64,000 bases of DNA from UBA6398 sp963660485 (GCA_963660485.1 CAVKYH010000002.1:124001-188000), one strand, 5' to 3'. Counted from the first letter of the stretch, positions 9,337-17,590 are shown. Notes: a model not told the origin generated them from the letters alone. Numbers and translations are program-made.

Positions 9337-9344
9337 CAAAGTTA
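9337..9344 (-). promoter_or_regulatory. -7 box for the C69 dipeptidase
   Basis: On the minus strand the sequence reads TAACTTTG, 26 bases before the ATG at 9311. No clear -33 TTTG is visible at the usual spacing. Confidence 0.5.
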
Positions 9345-9395
9345 CCAAATATATTTCAACCTTGTTTTATGTCCCGAAAAAAACACATGGCTTGT

Positions 9396-9468
9396 CGTAA
9401 AAATTCCGGGCCACCAAATTTAAATTAGATGCGTCGGAATTTAAATTACATGGCCCGGAATTTTGGGG
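9396..9468. repeat. 21-bp-phased three-head element 3
   Basis: 73 bp. Heads CCGGGCCACCA, AGATGCGTCGG and ACATGGCCCGG; the outer left spacer is CGTAAAAATT and the right one AATTTTGGGG. It lies between the promoter of the dipeptidase and the stop of the GH127-like gene. The sequence just right of it (CTGAAAATCAAT) recurs to the left of element 10. Confidence 0.88.
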
Positions 9469-9513
9469 GTAAGCCGGGTGCTGAAAATCAATACGTTGGA
9501 AATGTCGAAAAAA

Positions 9514-10620
9514 TCACTTTTCCACTTCTTCAAGCCATATCTGAGGTTTGAACAAATTGCGCCCGAAAGTGATGTAATAGGGCAGCAACACTTCGTCCCA
9601 CGGTGTGTCGCCTGCGGGATTGGGCGAAGTGTAGGATTTGGTGATTAATGAATTGGTGTGGAGCACTTCCTTGTCGTATCTGTTGCCGAATGCTGCCGCC
9701 GAATCGAAGTAAGTTTTGTTTCCGCGGCTTTCATACGTATATAATATAGGGCCTTCCTGCACCGCAAAGCGGCCCGAAGTTTTCCCCGTCTCGCGTATGC
9801 GCCTCACGGGCGCCTGCATTGAAAGCCTTATCACGTCGTCGCTCTGCCATGTGCGGTCTATGGTGATATATCCGTCGTCCGAGGCGCGCAGAGTGAGGTT
9901 CTTGCCGTTCAATACCACTTGGTAGAATTCCCTCGTCTTGTTGTAGGAAAATTCTCCCGAAGGCGTAACCTCGCTTCTAAGCCATGCGGGCAAACGAAGG
10001 TGCAGGCGCATGTGGGGACTGCCGTTGTTGAATTTCATCGACAGGAACACGTTTGCATTCCAGGGCGAACTCGTATTTTGTAAAATCACCATGTCGAGTG
10101 AATCGTTCTTGATATACGCCCGGTTGCGGTAGTAGAGATTCACCCAAAGGTCGCAGCCGCGATAGGCATAGGCTGTGGCAGGAGCATCGAGCACCGTCTG
10201 AGCCGCATGCCGCCACTCCTTGTTGCCCGAACGCAGAGAGTCGATTTCGGCAAGCACCCCGTTGTAAAGGGCACGCTCCGCAATGTCGGCATATATCGCC
10301 TTGGGCGTTTTCAGAAACATTCTGACGGCTGCATTATAGGTGTCTACTGCATTCTCTTTGGTTGAGCCCCAAAGAGTGAGCGACTCAAAATTCTTGTCCC
10401 AGTGCTCGGCGTTAAGTTGCGGGGAATATTCCACACGGTTTGCGTGAATCGTGGAATCTACATTGTAGATAAATTCGCCGAAACGCGAGAAAAACACGTC
10501 CTCAATGCTTACATCCTGCGGCGAAGCGTATCTTATAGTGTCGCCGTCAGACTTCGCGGCAACGCTTCCCGCAAATACTACGGACGAGAACGCAAGGCAG
10601 GCAAACAACAGGCGCATCAT
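9514..10620 (-). CDS. Exported protein resembling only the C-terminal part of GH127 (DUF1680)
   Basis: A 368-residue protein with a clear signal peptide (MMRLLFACLAFSSVVFAGSV, cleaved near ...AAKS). The phrases IYADIAERALYNGVLAEID (near 110), DLWVNLYYRN (near 155), MRLHLRLPAW (near 205) and FAVQEGPILYTYES (near 285) correspond to the end of the barrel and the following beta-sandwich domains of GH127 proteins. Most of the alpha/alpha barrel, and the CC and E-x-C zinc-site residues seen in the full GH127 at 18303, are missing. It may be a degenerate or carbohydrate-binding relative rather than an active glycosidase. It overlaps the upstream esterase gene by four bases (ATGA). Confidence 0.7.
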   Translation of the reverse strand: MMRLLFACLAFSSVVFAGSVAAKSDGDTIRYASPQDVSIEDVFFSRFGEFIYNVDSTIHANRVEYSPQLNAEHWDKNFESLTLWGSTKENAVDTYNAAVRMFLKTPKAIYADIAERALYNGVLAEIDSLRSGNKEWRHAAQTVLDAPATAYAYRGCDLWVNLYYRNRAYIKNDSLDMVILQNTSSPWNANVFLSMKFNNGSPHMRLHLRLPAWLRSEVTPSGEFSYNKTREFYQVVLNGKNLTLRASDDGYITIDRTWQSDDVIRLSMQAPVRRIRETGKTSGRFAVQEGPILYTYESRGNKTYFDSAAAFGNRYDKEVLHTNSLITKSYTSPNPAGDTPWDEVLLPYYITFGRNLFKPQIWLEEVEK

Positions 10621-11975
10621 AATGCAGAAAGGTCAACTTCTATTTGCGCGGTATATATACGCCGTGGATCTCCAAAGGCAGCACAACTGTTCACCATCGA
10701 AGATAGGTTTTCCGACACCTTTCCGCTGAACGCCACCTTGCCGTTTGCGATGAGCGTGATGCGGTTGTTGAGGTTTACAAGACTGCGGTTGAGAAAAACA
10801 ATTACCTTGCCGTTTGAAACAGGACTGTAATCGCGTTTAAATTTCAGTTCAATGCCCCAAACTTTGTCCTTCTCGGTGGTGGAATAAGCCACGTTTTTCA
10901 CATTCAGAGTGATGGTGTCGCCCTTTATTTCCTCTTCGTAGAACACACGTGCGTCGTCGTCTTTGCAAGGGCTCTCGCTAATGAAAAGATTATAGAACCC
11001 GTCGCGCCGGCAACCGTCCATGGCGAAATCTTCCCAGGCCACGTATTTGGGATATGGGTTTCTTGTGTGTTTCACGAGCCATGGCGTAGTGGTGGTATAG
11101 TCAATGCTGTGTCCGCGTCCGGGTATGATTTGCACGTTGTGCGTGTATAGGCTGTCGCCATGGCTTTTGCTTTCGGCGGCAAGCTTGTTGAGCGCATCGA
11201 GAGTGTATGTCGTGAGTTGGTTGCGGTAGAATCCCGTGTCGTGGTCGCCTGTAAGAAGGGAGAAAGCCGTGTTTGCGTAGTTTTCGGCGGGAGCGTTTTT
11301 GAGCGGCTCGCCTCCTGCCATTGCTCCTCCGCCTGCAAGATAGTCTGCAAAGAAAGCTGTGAGGCGCTGTGTGCCGTATGCTCCTTCGGATATGCCGGTG
11401 AAATATATTTTGTCGGGATTGATGTTGCCCGATGCCAGAGCCAGCCGCAACACCTTGCGCCAAGCCCAGATTTTTGCCTTTTGCCACCAACGGTAATATC
11501 CGCCTTCGTTTGGAATCTGCGGCACGAAATATACCGAGGGTGCGTCTTTGAATTCACGTGTAAGCTTCAAGCCGTTGGCATATTCCTGATCTTTCGGACC
11601 GGAACCGTGAAGATAGATAAACATAGGGTATCCCGTTGACGGGCGGTTGCCTTTGCTGAACCATGTGAAGTTCATCGTGGCATCGTTCTCCAAGTCGGGC
11701 GGAAGTCTCCACTTTCCCGCAACGCTGATGCTGTCTTTTGTCATTGCGGCAAGCGTGTCCGTTTCGATTTTCTTCACAACGCGTCGCCACGTTTTCCATA
11801 CATAGGTTGTATTTTGCTGCACTTCTTTGAGCGAAAGTTTCTTCTTGCTCATGGGATATGCGGTGGCGTTGCCGCGCAGATAGGCTTTGAAAAAGTCGTA
11901 AACGTCGTCGGCGCTTGCGTGGGTGAATGCCGTAAGCGCGATGACCGATGCCATACAGATTTTCCTCATTTTCAT
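10617..11975 (-). CDS. Exported alpha/beta-hydrolase esterase-like protein
   Basis: A 452-residue protein with an N-terminal signal peptide (KICMASVIALTAFTHASA). An alpha/beta-hydrolase core is visible: oxyanion-side motif FIYLHGSGP near 119, nucleophile elbow GISEGAYG with S196, a likely acid in LTGDHDTG (D244 or D246), and H289 in GRGHSIDY. A beta-rich C-terminal domain (about 330-452) follows. It is probably a secreted carbohydrate or acyl esterase; the substrate is unknown. It forms a two-gene operon with the GH127-like gene, overlapping it by four bases. The ATG lies four bases after a -7 box, so the transcript may be leaderless; ATG at 11969 is an alternative. Confidence 0.75.
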   Translation of the reverse strand: MKMRKICMASVIALTAFTHASADDVYDFFKAYLRGNATAYPMSKKKLSLKEVQQNTTYVWKTWRRVVKKIETDTLAAMTKDSISVAGKWRLPPDLENDATMNFTWFSKGNRPSTGYPMFIYLHGSGPKDQEYANGLKLTREFKDAPSVYFVPQIPNEGGYYRWWQKAKIWAWRKVLRLALASGNINPDKIYFTGISEGAYGTQRLTAFFADYLAGGGAMAGGEPLKNAPAENYANTAFSLLTGDHDTGFYRNQLTTYTLDALNKLAAESKSHGDSLYTHNVQIIPGRGHSIDYTTTTPWLVKHTRNPYPKYVAWEDFAMDGCRRDGFYNLFISESPCKDDDARVFYEEEIKGDTITLNVKNVAYSTTEKDKVWGIELKFKRDYSPVSNGKVIVFLNRSLVNLNNRITLIANGKVAFSGKVSENLSSMVNSCAAFGDPRRIYTAQIEVDLSAL

Positions 11976-11979
11976 AATG

Positions 11980-11987
11980 CAAAGTTA
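11980..11987 (-). promoter_or_regulatory. -7 box for the esterase operon
   Basis: The minus strand reads TAACTTTG, ending four bases before the annotated ATG. The expected transcription start therefore falls at or just beside the start codon. Confidence 0.5.
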
Positions 11988-12051
11988 AGAGTATTTACAA
12001 CACGCGGCTGTTAATATTTGTATCTTATGGGCTAAGAGCCAATAAAATATG

Positions 12052-12059
12052 TAATTTTG
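12052..12059 (+). promoter_or_regulatory. -7 box for the C_GCAxxG_C_C gene
   Basis: TAATTTTG lies 29 bases before the ATG at 12089. It is divergent from the esterase promoter 65 bases away. No clean -33 box is seen. Confidence 0.5.
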
Positions 12060-12088
12060 TAAACTTTAATGGGCTAACATTCAGGATT

Positions 12089-12553
12089 ATGACAGATACA
12101 ACAGAGACGATGTCGGGAACGAACACCCCGGATATCGACCGCCAGATAATGATGCGCCGCAAGGCGCGATACAATTGCGCTGCTGCCACTCTTTGCGGCA
12201 TACTTGCGGCGGTGGGCAACGAGGTTGACGACGATACGCTCAAACATCTTAGTGCCGGCTTCGCGGGAGGTATAGGCAAGACCCATGCCGAGGGTACTTG
12301 CGGAGCCATAACGGGCGCGGTGTTTGCGCTGGGGTTGCTCTCGGAGGGCGACGACGGCAAAACGGCGCGCTTTTCGGCCGAACTGTTCAACGGATTCCGC
12401 GAAAGGCTCGGAACAACGGTGTGCAGAGAACTGAAAAGCCGCGAACGGGCTACGCCGTGTGATTTGTGTTGCCTCACGGCGGGAAGACTTGTATACGAAA
12501 TGATGGAACGCGAAGGCTTGGTGCATCATTGCCATCATGGCCACGAACATTGA
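12089..12553 (+). CDS. C_GCAxxG_C_C family probable redox protein
   Basis: A 154-residue protein matching the C_GCAxxG_C_C family: C30 (YNCAAATLCG), C71 in CGAITG, then C112 and C124/C127/C128. Members are small putative redox proteins, often cofactor-binding, with no firm function. The middle motif here is CGAITG, so the canonical GC doublet is reduced to C-G-A. The C-terminus is strikingly His-rich (HHCHHGHEH), suggesting metal binding. No signal peptide is visible. The gene has its own promoter and ends near repeat element 4. Confidence 0.8.
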   Translation: MTDTTETMSGTNTPDIDRQIMMRRKARYNCAAATLCGILAAVGNEVDDDTLKHLSAGFAGGIGKTHAEGTCGAITGAVFALGLLSEGDDGKTARFSAELFNGFRERLGTTVCRELKSRERATPCDLCCLTAGRLVYEMMEREGLVHHCHHGHEH

Positions 12554-12649
12554 TTTGCCTTGTTTGCGCCTGTAATATAGGTTGTTGTATGGCTGAAAAG
12601 GCATGTGGTTTTTGTAGTGTGGAATACCGCAAAAAACAACAAGGCATCT

Positions 12650-12722
12650 CGTGAAAATTCCGGGCCATGTAATTTAAATTCCGACGCATCTAATTTAAAT
12701 TAGGTCTGACCTCGTAAAAGTC
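12650..12722. repeat. 21-bp-phased three-head element 4
   Basis: 73 bp between convergent genes. Heads CCGGGCCATGT, CCGACGCATCT and the palindromic AGGTCTGACCT. The left outer spacer is CGTGAAAATT. The right one is CGTAAAAGTC, in the same orientation as the left, so this copy lacks the usual outer inverted repeat and cannot form the standard hairpin. Confidence 0.85.
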
Positions 12723-12757
12723 ATGTTTGGTGCATAAAAACCGGATAGCTTTGCGGG

Positions 12758-13591
12758 TTATTTTTCCTTGGGCTGGTGGCTCGTTCTGTACTCTCCGGGA
12801 GTCATTCCGAGGAGTTTTTTTGAATATCGGCAGAAGTAAGAAAGCGAAGCAAAGTTCATCTTGTCGGCAATCTGCGTCAGCGAAAGGCGTTCGTCGTTGA
12901 GGTAGCGTTTTATTATAGGTATCGTATAGCGGTCAACAAACGACGTTACGCTGCTGCCCGTTGTGCGTTTCACCGTCTTCGACAAATATTGCGGCGTAAC
13001 GTTCATCAGCTCCGCGTAATACGCCACGCTTCTCTCTGTGGCGCATTTGCCCGCGCGCAAAAGCCGCAGCAACTCTTTCACCACGTAGGCACACCGGTCG
13101 GTGGCGGTGAGCATGTCGTTGCGGTGGGAATGGATTTCAAAAAGGTCGTACATCATCATCAGGCAAAGGCTCCCGAAAAGTTCCTTGCGGAATGCGTGGC
13201 GGTTTTCGCCCATTCTGTCCTTAATCAGATTGATGTTGAACGAAAAGCGCTGCGCTTCGTTTTCGCTCGCGTGTATTATGGGATCGTTGAAAAGGCTTAT
13301 GCTTCCGCCGATACTGAAATTGTTCGACGGCAAAAGGCCGTTTAGAAATTTCATCGGCGCAGCAAAGAATTCCACTTTCAGGTTCTCGTTTGCCTCAAGT
13401 CCGCTTATTTTTTCAGGAAGTACGAGTATCGCGATATCATTTCTCTGCATGTTGAAACTACGGCCGTTGAAGATGAAACTGCACGCCCCTTCAAGGCAAA
13501 CCAAATGGGAACACCAGCCATGGAAACGCGGGTGGTTCACCAAGAAAAAGTCGGTGGAGTAAACAAACTCGCAGCTGTTTCTTGCATTCAT
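12758..13591 (-). CDS. AraC-family transcriptional regulator
   Basis: A 277-residue protein. The C-terminal 100 residues hold the double helix-turn-helix of the AraC family: AYYAELMNVTPQYLSKTVKR (first HTH, about 190-210) and LSLTQIADKMNFASLSYFCR followed by YSKKLLGMTPGEYR (second HTH). The N-terminal part looks like a cupin-type sensing domain. The target is unknown. The neighbours on the same strand are the CMD-cupin gene and the LuxR gene. The start codon lies four bases after a -7 box, so the transcript may be leaderless. Confidence 0.92.
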   Translation of the reverse strand: MNARNSCEFVYSTDFFLVNHPRFHGWCSHLVCLEGACSFIFNGRSFNMQRNDIAILVLPEKISGLEANENLKVEFFAAPMKFLNGLLPSNNFSIGGSISLFNDPIIHASENEAQRFSFNINLIKDRMGENRHAFRKELFGSLCLMMMYDLFEIHSHRNDMLTATDRCAYVVKELLRLLRAGKCATERSVAYYAELMNVTPQYLSKTVKRTTGSSVTSFVDRYTIPIIKRYLNDERLSLTQIADKMNFASLSYFCRYSKKLLGMTPGEYRTSHQPKEK

Positions 13592-13595
13592 GCAA

Positions 13596-13603
13596 CAAAT
13601 TTA
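13596..13603 (-). promoter_or_regulatory. -7 box for the AraC-family gene
   Basis: The minus strand reads TAAATTTG and ends four bases before the ATG at 13591. This is the same unusual spacing as at the esterase promoter. Confidence 0.45.
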
Positions 13604-13680
13604 GGAAACACTCCTTGTTGCCGCAAACATTCGGGCTGAAAAAATGCCGGCAACGCGGGCAGGCGTGATAAGGGCAAACA

Positions 13681-13709
13681 AAAACGGTCTGCCAACAGGC
13701 AAACCGTTT
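13681..13709. terminator. Hairpin between the AraC and CMD-cupin genes
   Basis: AAACGGT (13682-13688) and GCC pair with GGC and ACCGTTT across a short loop. The flanking T-run is weak, so its use as a terminator for the CMD-cupin gene is uncertain. Apart from this hairpin and the AraC promoter I see nothing else in 13592-13889. Confidence 0.45.
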
Positions 13710-13889
13710 CCTTTGTAAGACAGTGGCGGCACAAAGCCGCACACCGCATCAAAAACCTATCCTTTCAAGCTATTTTATTCGCATATTGGTTTCGCGCCGT
13801 AGCACTCCGCCGAAACGGGCAGGCACAAAGCGTCGCTCACAATTCTCTGTAAATTTATAATGTCCTATGTAGTTGTGAAAATATCCGTC

Positions 13890-15047
13890 TTAGAGTTTGT
13901 CATATTCCTCGTCGCTCACCGGTTCAAGCCACTCGTTGCTCGCACCTTCGGCAGGAACGGCAATTGCTATGTGCTGAAACCAACTGTCTTTGGCAGCGCC
14001 GTGCCAATGCTTCACTTCGGCAGGAATATTCACCACATCGCCCGGCTTCAAAGCCTGCGCGGGTTTACCATATTCCTGATACCAGCCACGGCCTCCCACG
14101 CAAATCAAAATCTGACCGCCCTTGTGGTGAATATGCCAGTTGTTGCGGCAACGAGGTTCGAAAGTAACGTTCGACATAGGCAGCGCGCCATTCTTTATAA
14201 GCGGGGCGAGATAACTGTTGCCGATGAAATATTGGGCATAAGCCGTGTTGGGTTCACCTTTCGGGAAAACCATTTCCTCCACTGGCTCGCCATCTTCAAA
14301 AGGTTCGTTGTAGTGTTCGCAGATAGCCTTTTGGGCGCGCCAGGCTTCGGTGTCGCCCACTTTCTCGCGCAGCACGGCAGGAATTGCGTGTATCTCGTCG
14401 TCAGAGAGTCCCATGCAGCGCGCACCGCGTATGTGGGATTTCAACTGAGACTCCACACCTTTCATTCCCGAAAGCGCACTGACCGTAACAAGTTCGCGCT
14501 CGGCAAAAGTAAGATTGTCGCGGGCAAAAATATCTCCGAACAAATGCGCCTTGAGGTAGTAATCGGTTGAAGGGGAAAAGGTATAGTTGAACGGTTGTCC
14601 CCCGCAAAGGCGCGTCTGTACCTCGGTGCCTTGCGCGAGAGCGTTGTAGTCGGCAGGCAATGCGCTTGCGTCTGTACCTTCTGCGTCGGAAATTCCCTGC
14701 GCCCGGCGTTCCGTCAATACGTTCTGCAATGCAGTAAGTCCGTTAAGGCTTCGCGGGAAACCGGTATAGGCGTAAAGTTGCGCCAAAGCCTCTTTTATCT
14801 GACTTACGGTGAGTTTGCTGTCGAGTCCGTCGCTTATCGCTTTTTTCAGGTTTGCTATGTCGCCCTTTGCTTCCAGACATGCGATAGCTGCCATGCACTG
14901 TTGTTTTTCGTTCAATGCTTTTTCCATTCTTGTAGTAGTTTTTGCGGTTAATTTTTTGCCTGTTCCTGCCTGCATCACTTGTGCCTGCACGGAAAATGTC
15001 TGTAATGCGAGCGCCAATGTCAGCATTGTGGTAAAAATCTTAGCCAT
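13890..15047 (-). CDS. Exported fusion of carboxymuconolactone-decarboxylase-like and cupin domains
   Basis: A 385-residue protein. The signal peptide MAKIFTTMLTLALALQTFSV ends near VQAQ. Two CMD-like helical domains follow (about 60-125 and 165-245; the second has LTFAERELVTVSALSGMKG). A C-terminal cupin (about 290-365) has NWHIHHKGGQILICVGGRGWYQ and AEVKHWHGA, giving the usual metal-binding histidines. CMD domains act as peroxiredoxin-like or lactone-processing folds, and a CMD-cupin fusion is known in several Bacteroidota. Its substrate is unknown. The predicted export is notable. The -7 box is at 15094-15101. Confidence 0.85.
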   Translation of the reverse strand: MAKIFTTMLTLALALQTFSVQAQVMQAGTGKKLTAKTTTRMEKALNEKQQCMAAIACLEAKGDIANLKKAISDGLDSKLTVSQIKEALAQLYAYTGFPRSLNGLTALQNVLTERRAQGISDAEGTDASALPADYNALAQGTEVQTRLCGGQPFNYTFSPSTDYYLKAHLFGDIFARDNLTFAERELVTVSALSGMKGVESQLKSHIRGARCMGLSDDEIHAIPAVLREKVGDTEAWRAQKAICEHYNEPFEDGEPVEEMVFPKGEPNTAYAQYFIGNSYLAPLIKNGALPMSNVTFEPRCRNNWHIHHKGGQILICVGGRGWYQEYGKPAQALKPGDVVNIPAEVKHWHGAAKDSWFQHIAIAVPAEGASNEWLEPVSDEEYDKL

Positions 15048-15093
15048 GTCAAATGATTTTCAGTTTAGTTTTTTCGTTTGATGTTCCCTGCTG

Positions 15094-15101
15094 CAAAATT
15101 A
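15094..15101 (-). promoter_or_regulatory. -7 box for the CMD-cupin gene
   Basis: The minus strand reads TAATTTTG, 46 bases before the ATG at 15047. Confidence 0.5.
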
Positions 15102-15214
15102 TAGGGCGTTATGGTTTCTACGGTTTCACAAATTGGTATAAAGATTTCACGTATTTCTTCAAAAAAATGCCGTTTGGTTTGCCCGATAACGCACAAAAAC
15201 TCCCTGCGCTGCGG

Positions 15215-15838
15215 TCAGATTTTGTCGGCAGGCACTATTCCATGCATCACGGCGTAGATTGCGAGCGTGGCAACCGATTTGGCATGGAGTTTTTCCATTA
15301 TGTTTTTGCGGTGGGTGATTACTGTGGTGAGGCTGATGCTCAGATGGTCGGCAATCTCCTTGTTAATGTTTCCGAGCACAAGTTCGCGCAACACTTCCAC
15401 CTCTCTCGGCGTAAGCTCCTGCGGTTTCGTTTCGCCGCCATGCTTCTGCGTCATTTCGGCAGGCAGTCTGCGTCCGCCCGAGTGCGCCATTTCGGCGAGT
15501 TTAAGGAATTCGCGCAAAAGCGAACGGCTGTCGAGCGTGGCGTCGAGCGTGCGGAAACAGGCGGGAATGGTTGCGGGGCGCACACCGTCGGTTATCACTA
15601 TGGTCTTGTGGCTTAATGAAGCAAAAATATCGTGGTTTTCCAAAAGCGTCTTCACTGAAATGAAAAAATGCACGAATTTCGTCATTTCGCTCTCGTGTAT
15701 TTCCTTCATGGCATTGAACACCCTCACTTCTGCCATGGGCATCACGCTCTCGATAAGCGATGCAAGTCCGCTGGCAGCAAGAGTGTTGCGGCTCACTACG
15801 GCTATCTGCGGCTTGATTCCACCGGTGGAGTGGTGCAT
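15215..15838 (-). CDS. LuxR-family response regulator-like protein
   Basis: A 207-residue protein with a C-terminal LuxR helix-turn-helix: LTPREVEVLRELVLGNINKE, then IADHLSISLTTVITHRKNIM (about 142-185). The first 120 residues look like a receiver-type fold (IAVVSRNTLAASGLASLIES). The usual phospho-acceptor region is degenerate: no clear DD...D...K set is visible, so it may respond without phosphorylation. No histidine kinase is adjacent. It has its own promoter, divergent from the nitroreductase. Confidence 0.85.
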   Translation of the reverse strand: MHHSTGGIKPQIAVVSRNTLAASGLASLIESVMPMAEVRVFNAMKEIHESEMTKFVHFFISVKTLLENHDIFASLSHKTIVITDGVRPATIPACFRTLDATLDSRSLLREFLKLAEMAHSGGRRLPAEMTQKHGGETKPQELTPREVEVLRELVLGNINKEIADHLSISLTTVITHRKNIMEKLHAKSVATLAIYAVMHGIVPADKI

Positions 15839-15869
15839 GTGGGTTGATGTTTTAAGGAAATACTGATTG

Positions 15870-15899
15870 CAAAGTTAGCCAAAACTTTACGGGCGCAAA
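15870..15899 (-). promoter_or_regulatory. Promoter for the LuxR-family gene
   Basis: On the minus strand a -7 box TAACTTTG (15877-15870) is preceded by a -33 TTTG (15899-15896) with an 18-base spacer. This is close to the Bacteroides consensus of about 19-21. Confidence 0.65.
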
Positions 15900-15975
15900 T
15901 CCATACCGCCTATTTTATTGCAAACCCCTGTTGTTTTTTGTCGTAAGGCATGGCGTTTTCACGATGTGCGGAGAG

Positions 15976-16070
15976 TGTAAAAACTCCGGGCCACCAAATT
16001 TAAATTCCGACGCATCTAATTTAAATTCCGGGCCACCTCGTATTTCACGAGATGCGTTGGAGTTTTTTTA
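15976..16070. repeat. 21-bp-phased element 5 (four heads)
   Basis: 95 bp between divergent genes. Heads CCGGGCCACCA, CCGACGCATCT, CCGGGCCACCT and AGATGCGTTGG. The first two gaps are AATTTAAATT and the third is an 11-base CGTATTTCACG. It is one unit longer than the standard 73-bp form. The last spacer (AGTTTTTTTA) runs into TAACTTTA, which weakly resembles a -7 box towards the nitroreductase. Confidence 0.85.
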
Positions 16071-16149
16071 ACTTTAATTATTGGGCTTACGATGGTGTAT
16101 GGTGCGGAAAATTCGTACTTTAGCCATCACAACAAAAACTACTCTAACA

Positions 16150-16785
16150 ATGAAACCAACAGTTCTACGCTTCATGCCGCTTGTTGCGGCAATGTTCATG
16201 TCGGTATCTTGCGCTGCGCAAGACAACATCGCTTTGCCCAAACCCGACAAATCGTCGAAAACCACGCTTATCGCGGCTTTGCAAAACCGCCATACGGAGC
16301 GCGAAATGGCTGAAAAGGAGTTTTCCGACAAAGATCTCGCCACATTGCTTTGGGCTGCAAACGGCATTAACCGCGAGGACGGAAAACGCACCGCACCTTC
16401 GGCAATGAACAGGCAGGATGTGGAAATCTATGTGGTGCGCAAAGACGGCGCTTACTTTTGGAATCCCGAAACCAACACTCTTGAACGCCGCTCAAGCAAA
16501 GACCTTCGTTCGGCTGTGGCAAAAGGGCAGGATTTCACCGCAAAGGCTCCGCTTTCGCTCGTGCTTGTGAGCAACGGCGACAAGTTTGGCGACATGCCCA
16601 ACAAGTTCGGGCTTGCCGATGCGGGCTATGTGAGCCAGAATATCTGTCTGATTTGTTCCGCCGAGGGTTGGGCGTGCTGCCCCAGGGCCACTATGGACAA
16701 CGAAACCCTTGCAAAGGAACTCAATCTCGGCGCAAAACAAATACCTATGCTCAACAACGTGGTGGGATATCGCACGGGAAAATAA
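16150..16785 (+). CDS. Nitroreductase-family lipoprotein (SagB/ThcOx type)
   Basis: A 211-residue protein starting at the ATG that gives a signal sequence, MKPTVLRFMPLVAAMFMSVSCAAQD, with a lipobox-like SVSC ahead of the mature part. The rest is a nitroreductase-like FMN-binding fold: RHTEREMAEKEFSDKDLATL, then LLWAANGINR and APSAMNRQD near 50-85, and DAGYVSQNICLICSAEGWAC near 155. Small nitroreductases of this kind are probably NAD(P)H- or flavin-dependent oxidoreductases; the substrate is unknown and a membrane-anchored location is unusual. Longer in-frame starts lie in the promoter region and are not used. Confidence 0.82.
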   Translation: MKPTVLRFMPLVAAMFMSVSCAAQDNIALPKPDKSSKTTLIAALQNRHTEREMAEKEFSDKDLATLLWAANGINREDGKRTAPSAMNRQDVEIYVVRKDGAYFWNPETNTLERRSSKDLRSAVAKGQDFTAKAPLSLVLVSNGDKFGDMPNKFGLADAGYVSQNICLICSAEGWACCPRATMDNETLAKELNLGAKQIPMLNNVVGYRTGK

Positions 16786-16814
16786 CACCCCGGCATCTCC
16801 ACGGAACATATATA

Positions 16815-16843
16815 GAAACGGCGCGGAATTTCCGCGCCGTTTC
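16815..16843. terminator. Bidirectional terminator between nitroreductase and DUF2461 genes
   Basis: A perfect inverted repeat GAAACGGCGCGGA / TCCGCGCCGTTTC lies between convergent stops. It is short and very stable. Confidence 0.8.
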
Positions 16844-17530
16844 TTATTCGTAGTCGTCTACCGTGAAATTCACAAAGTCGAGCATCGGTTTCATCTTGCG
16901 GAAAATGTCCACCACATGGTCTTCCCAACCCTCGGCCAGCACATCTGCATCGCGCAATGGCGTACCTACGGAATAATCCTTGGGCTTGAGGTATTCCATA
17001 TGTGGGAAATCTTTCGGAAATCCTTTGGGCGCAGTTTTCAGACGTTCCTCTCCAATCACCGGGAATAGGGACTTGAACTCCGGATTCTCCACTATGTTTT
17101 CAAATTCTTCAAGGTTGTCGGCAATGCTTTCCCTTACAGCTTTGAGCACCTTGGGTTCGAGACAGTAGCAGCCGCCTGCCGCAAGGCAGTTTTGCGGTTG
17201 CAGGTGAAAATAGTAGCCTCCGTGCATTGATTTCTTGCCGTGGGGATTGATGTATGCGCCCATGTGGATTTTGAACGGGCGCTTGTCGTTTGAAAAACGT
17301 ATGTCGCGGTAGATGCGGTAGGTGCAGTCGTTGGGAGAGAGACGCTCCACTTCCGGATCAAACTCGGCAATGCGCGCAATAAGTCCTGCCGTGATATCCC
17401 TGAAAGCCTCGGAAGCCTCGTCGTATAGGGCGCGGTTTGCCTTAAACCAATCGCGGTCGTTGTTTACCGCTATCTTTTTCAAAAAATCCAGCACTGTAGC
17501 GCAGCGCTTGTCCACCGGTTTCATTGCCAT
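16844..17530 (-). CDS. DUF2461 family protein
   Basis: A protein of about 228 residues of the DUF2461/TIGR02453 family, with no established function. Typical stretches are FLKKIAVNNDRDWFKANR (about 15-32), RIYRDIRFSNDKRPFK (about 70-85) and HMGAYINPHGKKS, followed by GGYYFHLQP and FPHMEYLKPKDY near the end. I use the ATG at 17530 because homologues begin with MKPVDK-like residues; an ATG at 17569 gives 13 more residues. The -7 box at 17591-17598 fits either start. It converges on the nitroreductase gene across a shared terminator. Confidence 0.85.
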   Translation of the reverse strand: MAMKPVDKRCATVLDFLKKIAVNNDRDWFKANRALYDEASEAFRDITAGLIARIAEFDPEVERLSPNDCTYRIYRDIRFSNDKRPFKIHMGAYINPHGKKSMHGGYYFHLQPQNCLAAGGCYCLEPKVLKAVRESIADNLEEFENIVENPEFKSLFPVIGEERLKTAPKGFPKDFPHMEYLKPKDYSVGTPLRDADVLAEGWEDHVVDIFRKMKPMLDFVNFTVDDYE

Positions 17531-17590
17531 ATAAGATAGAGTTTTTTTCTTGATACTTGTAAATGCCATTCCGTGGGGAACGGCGCGATG

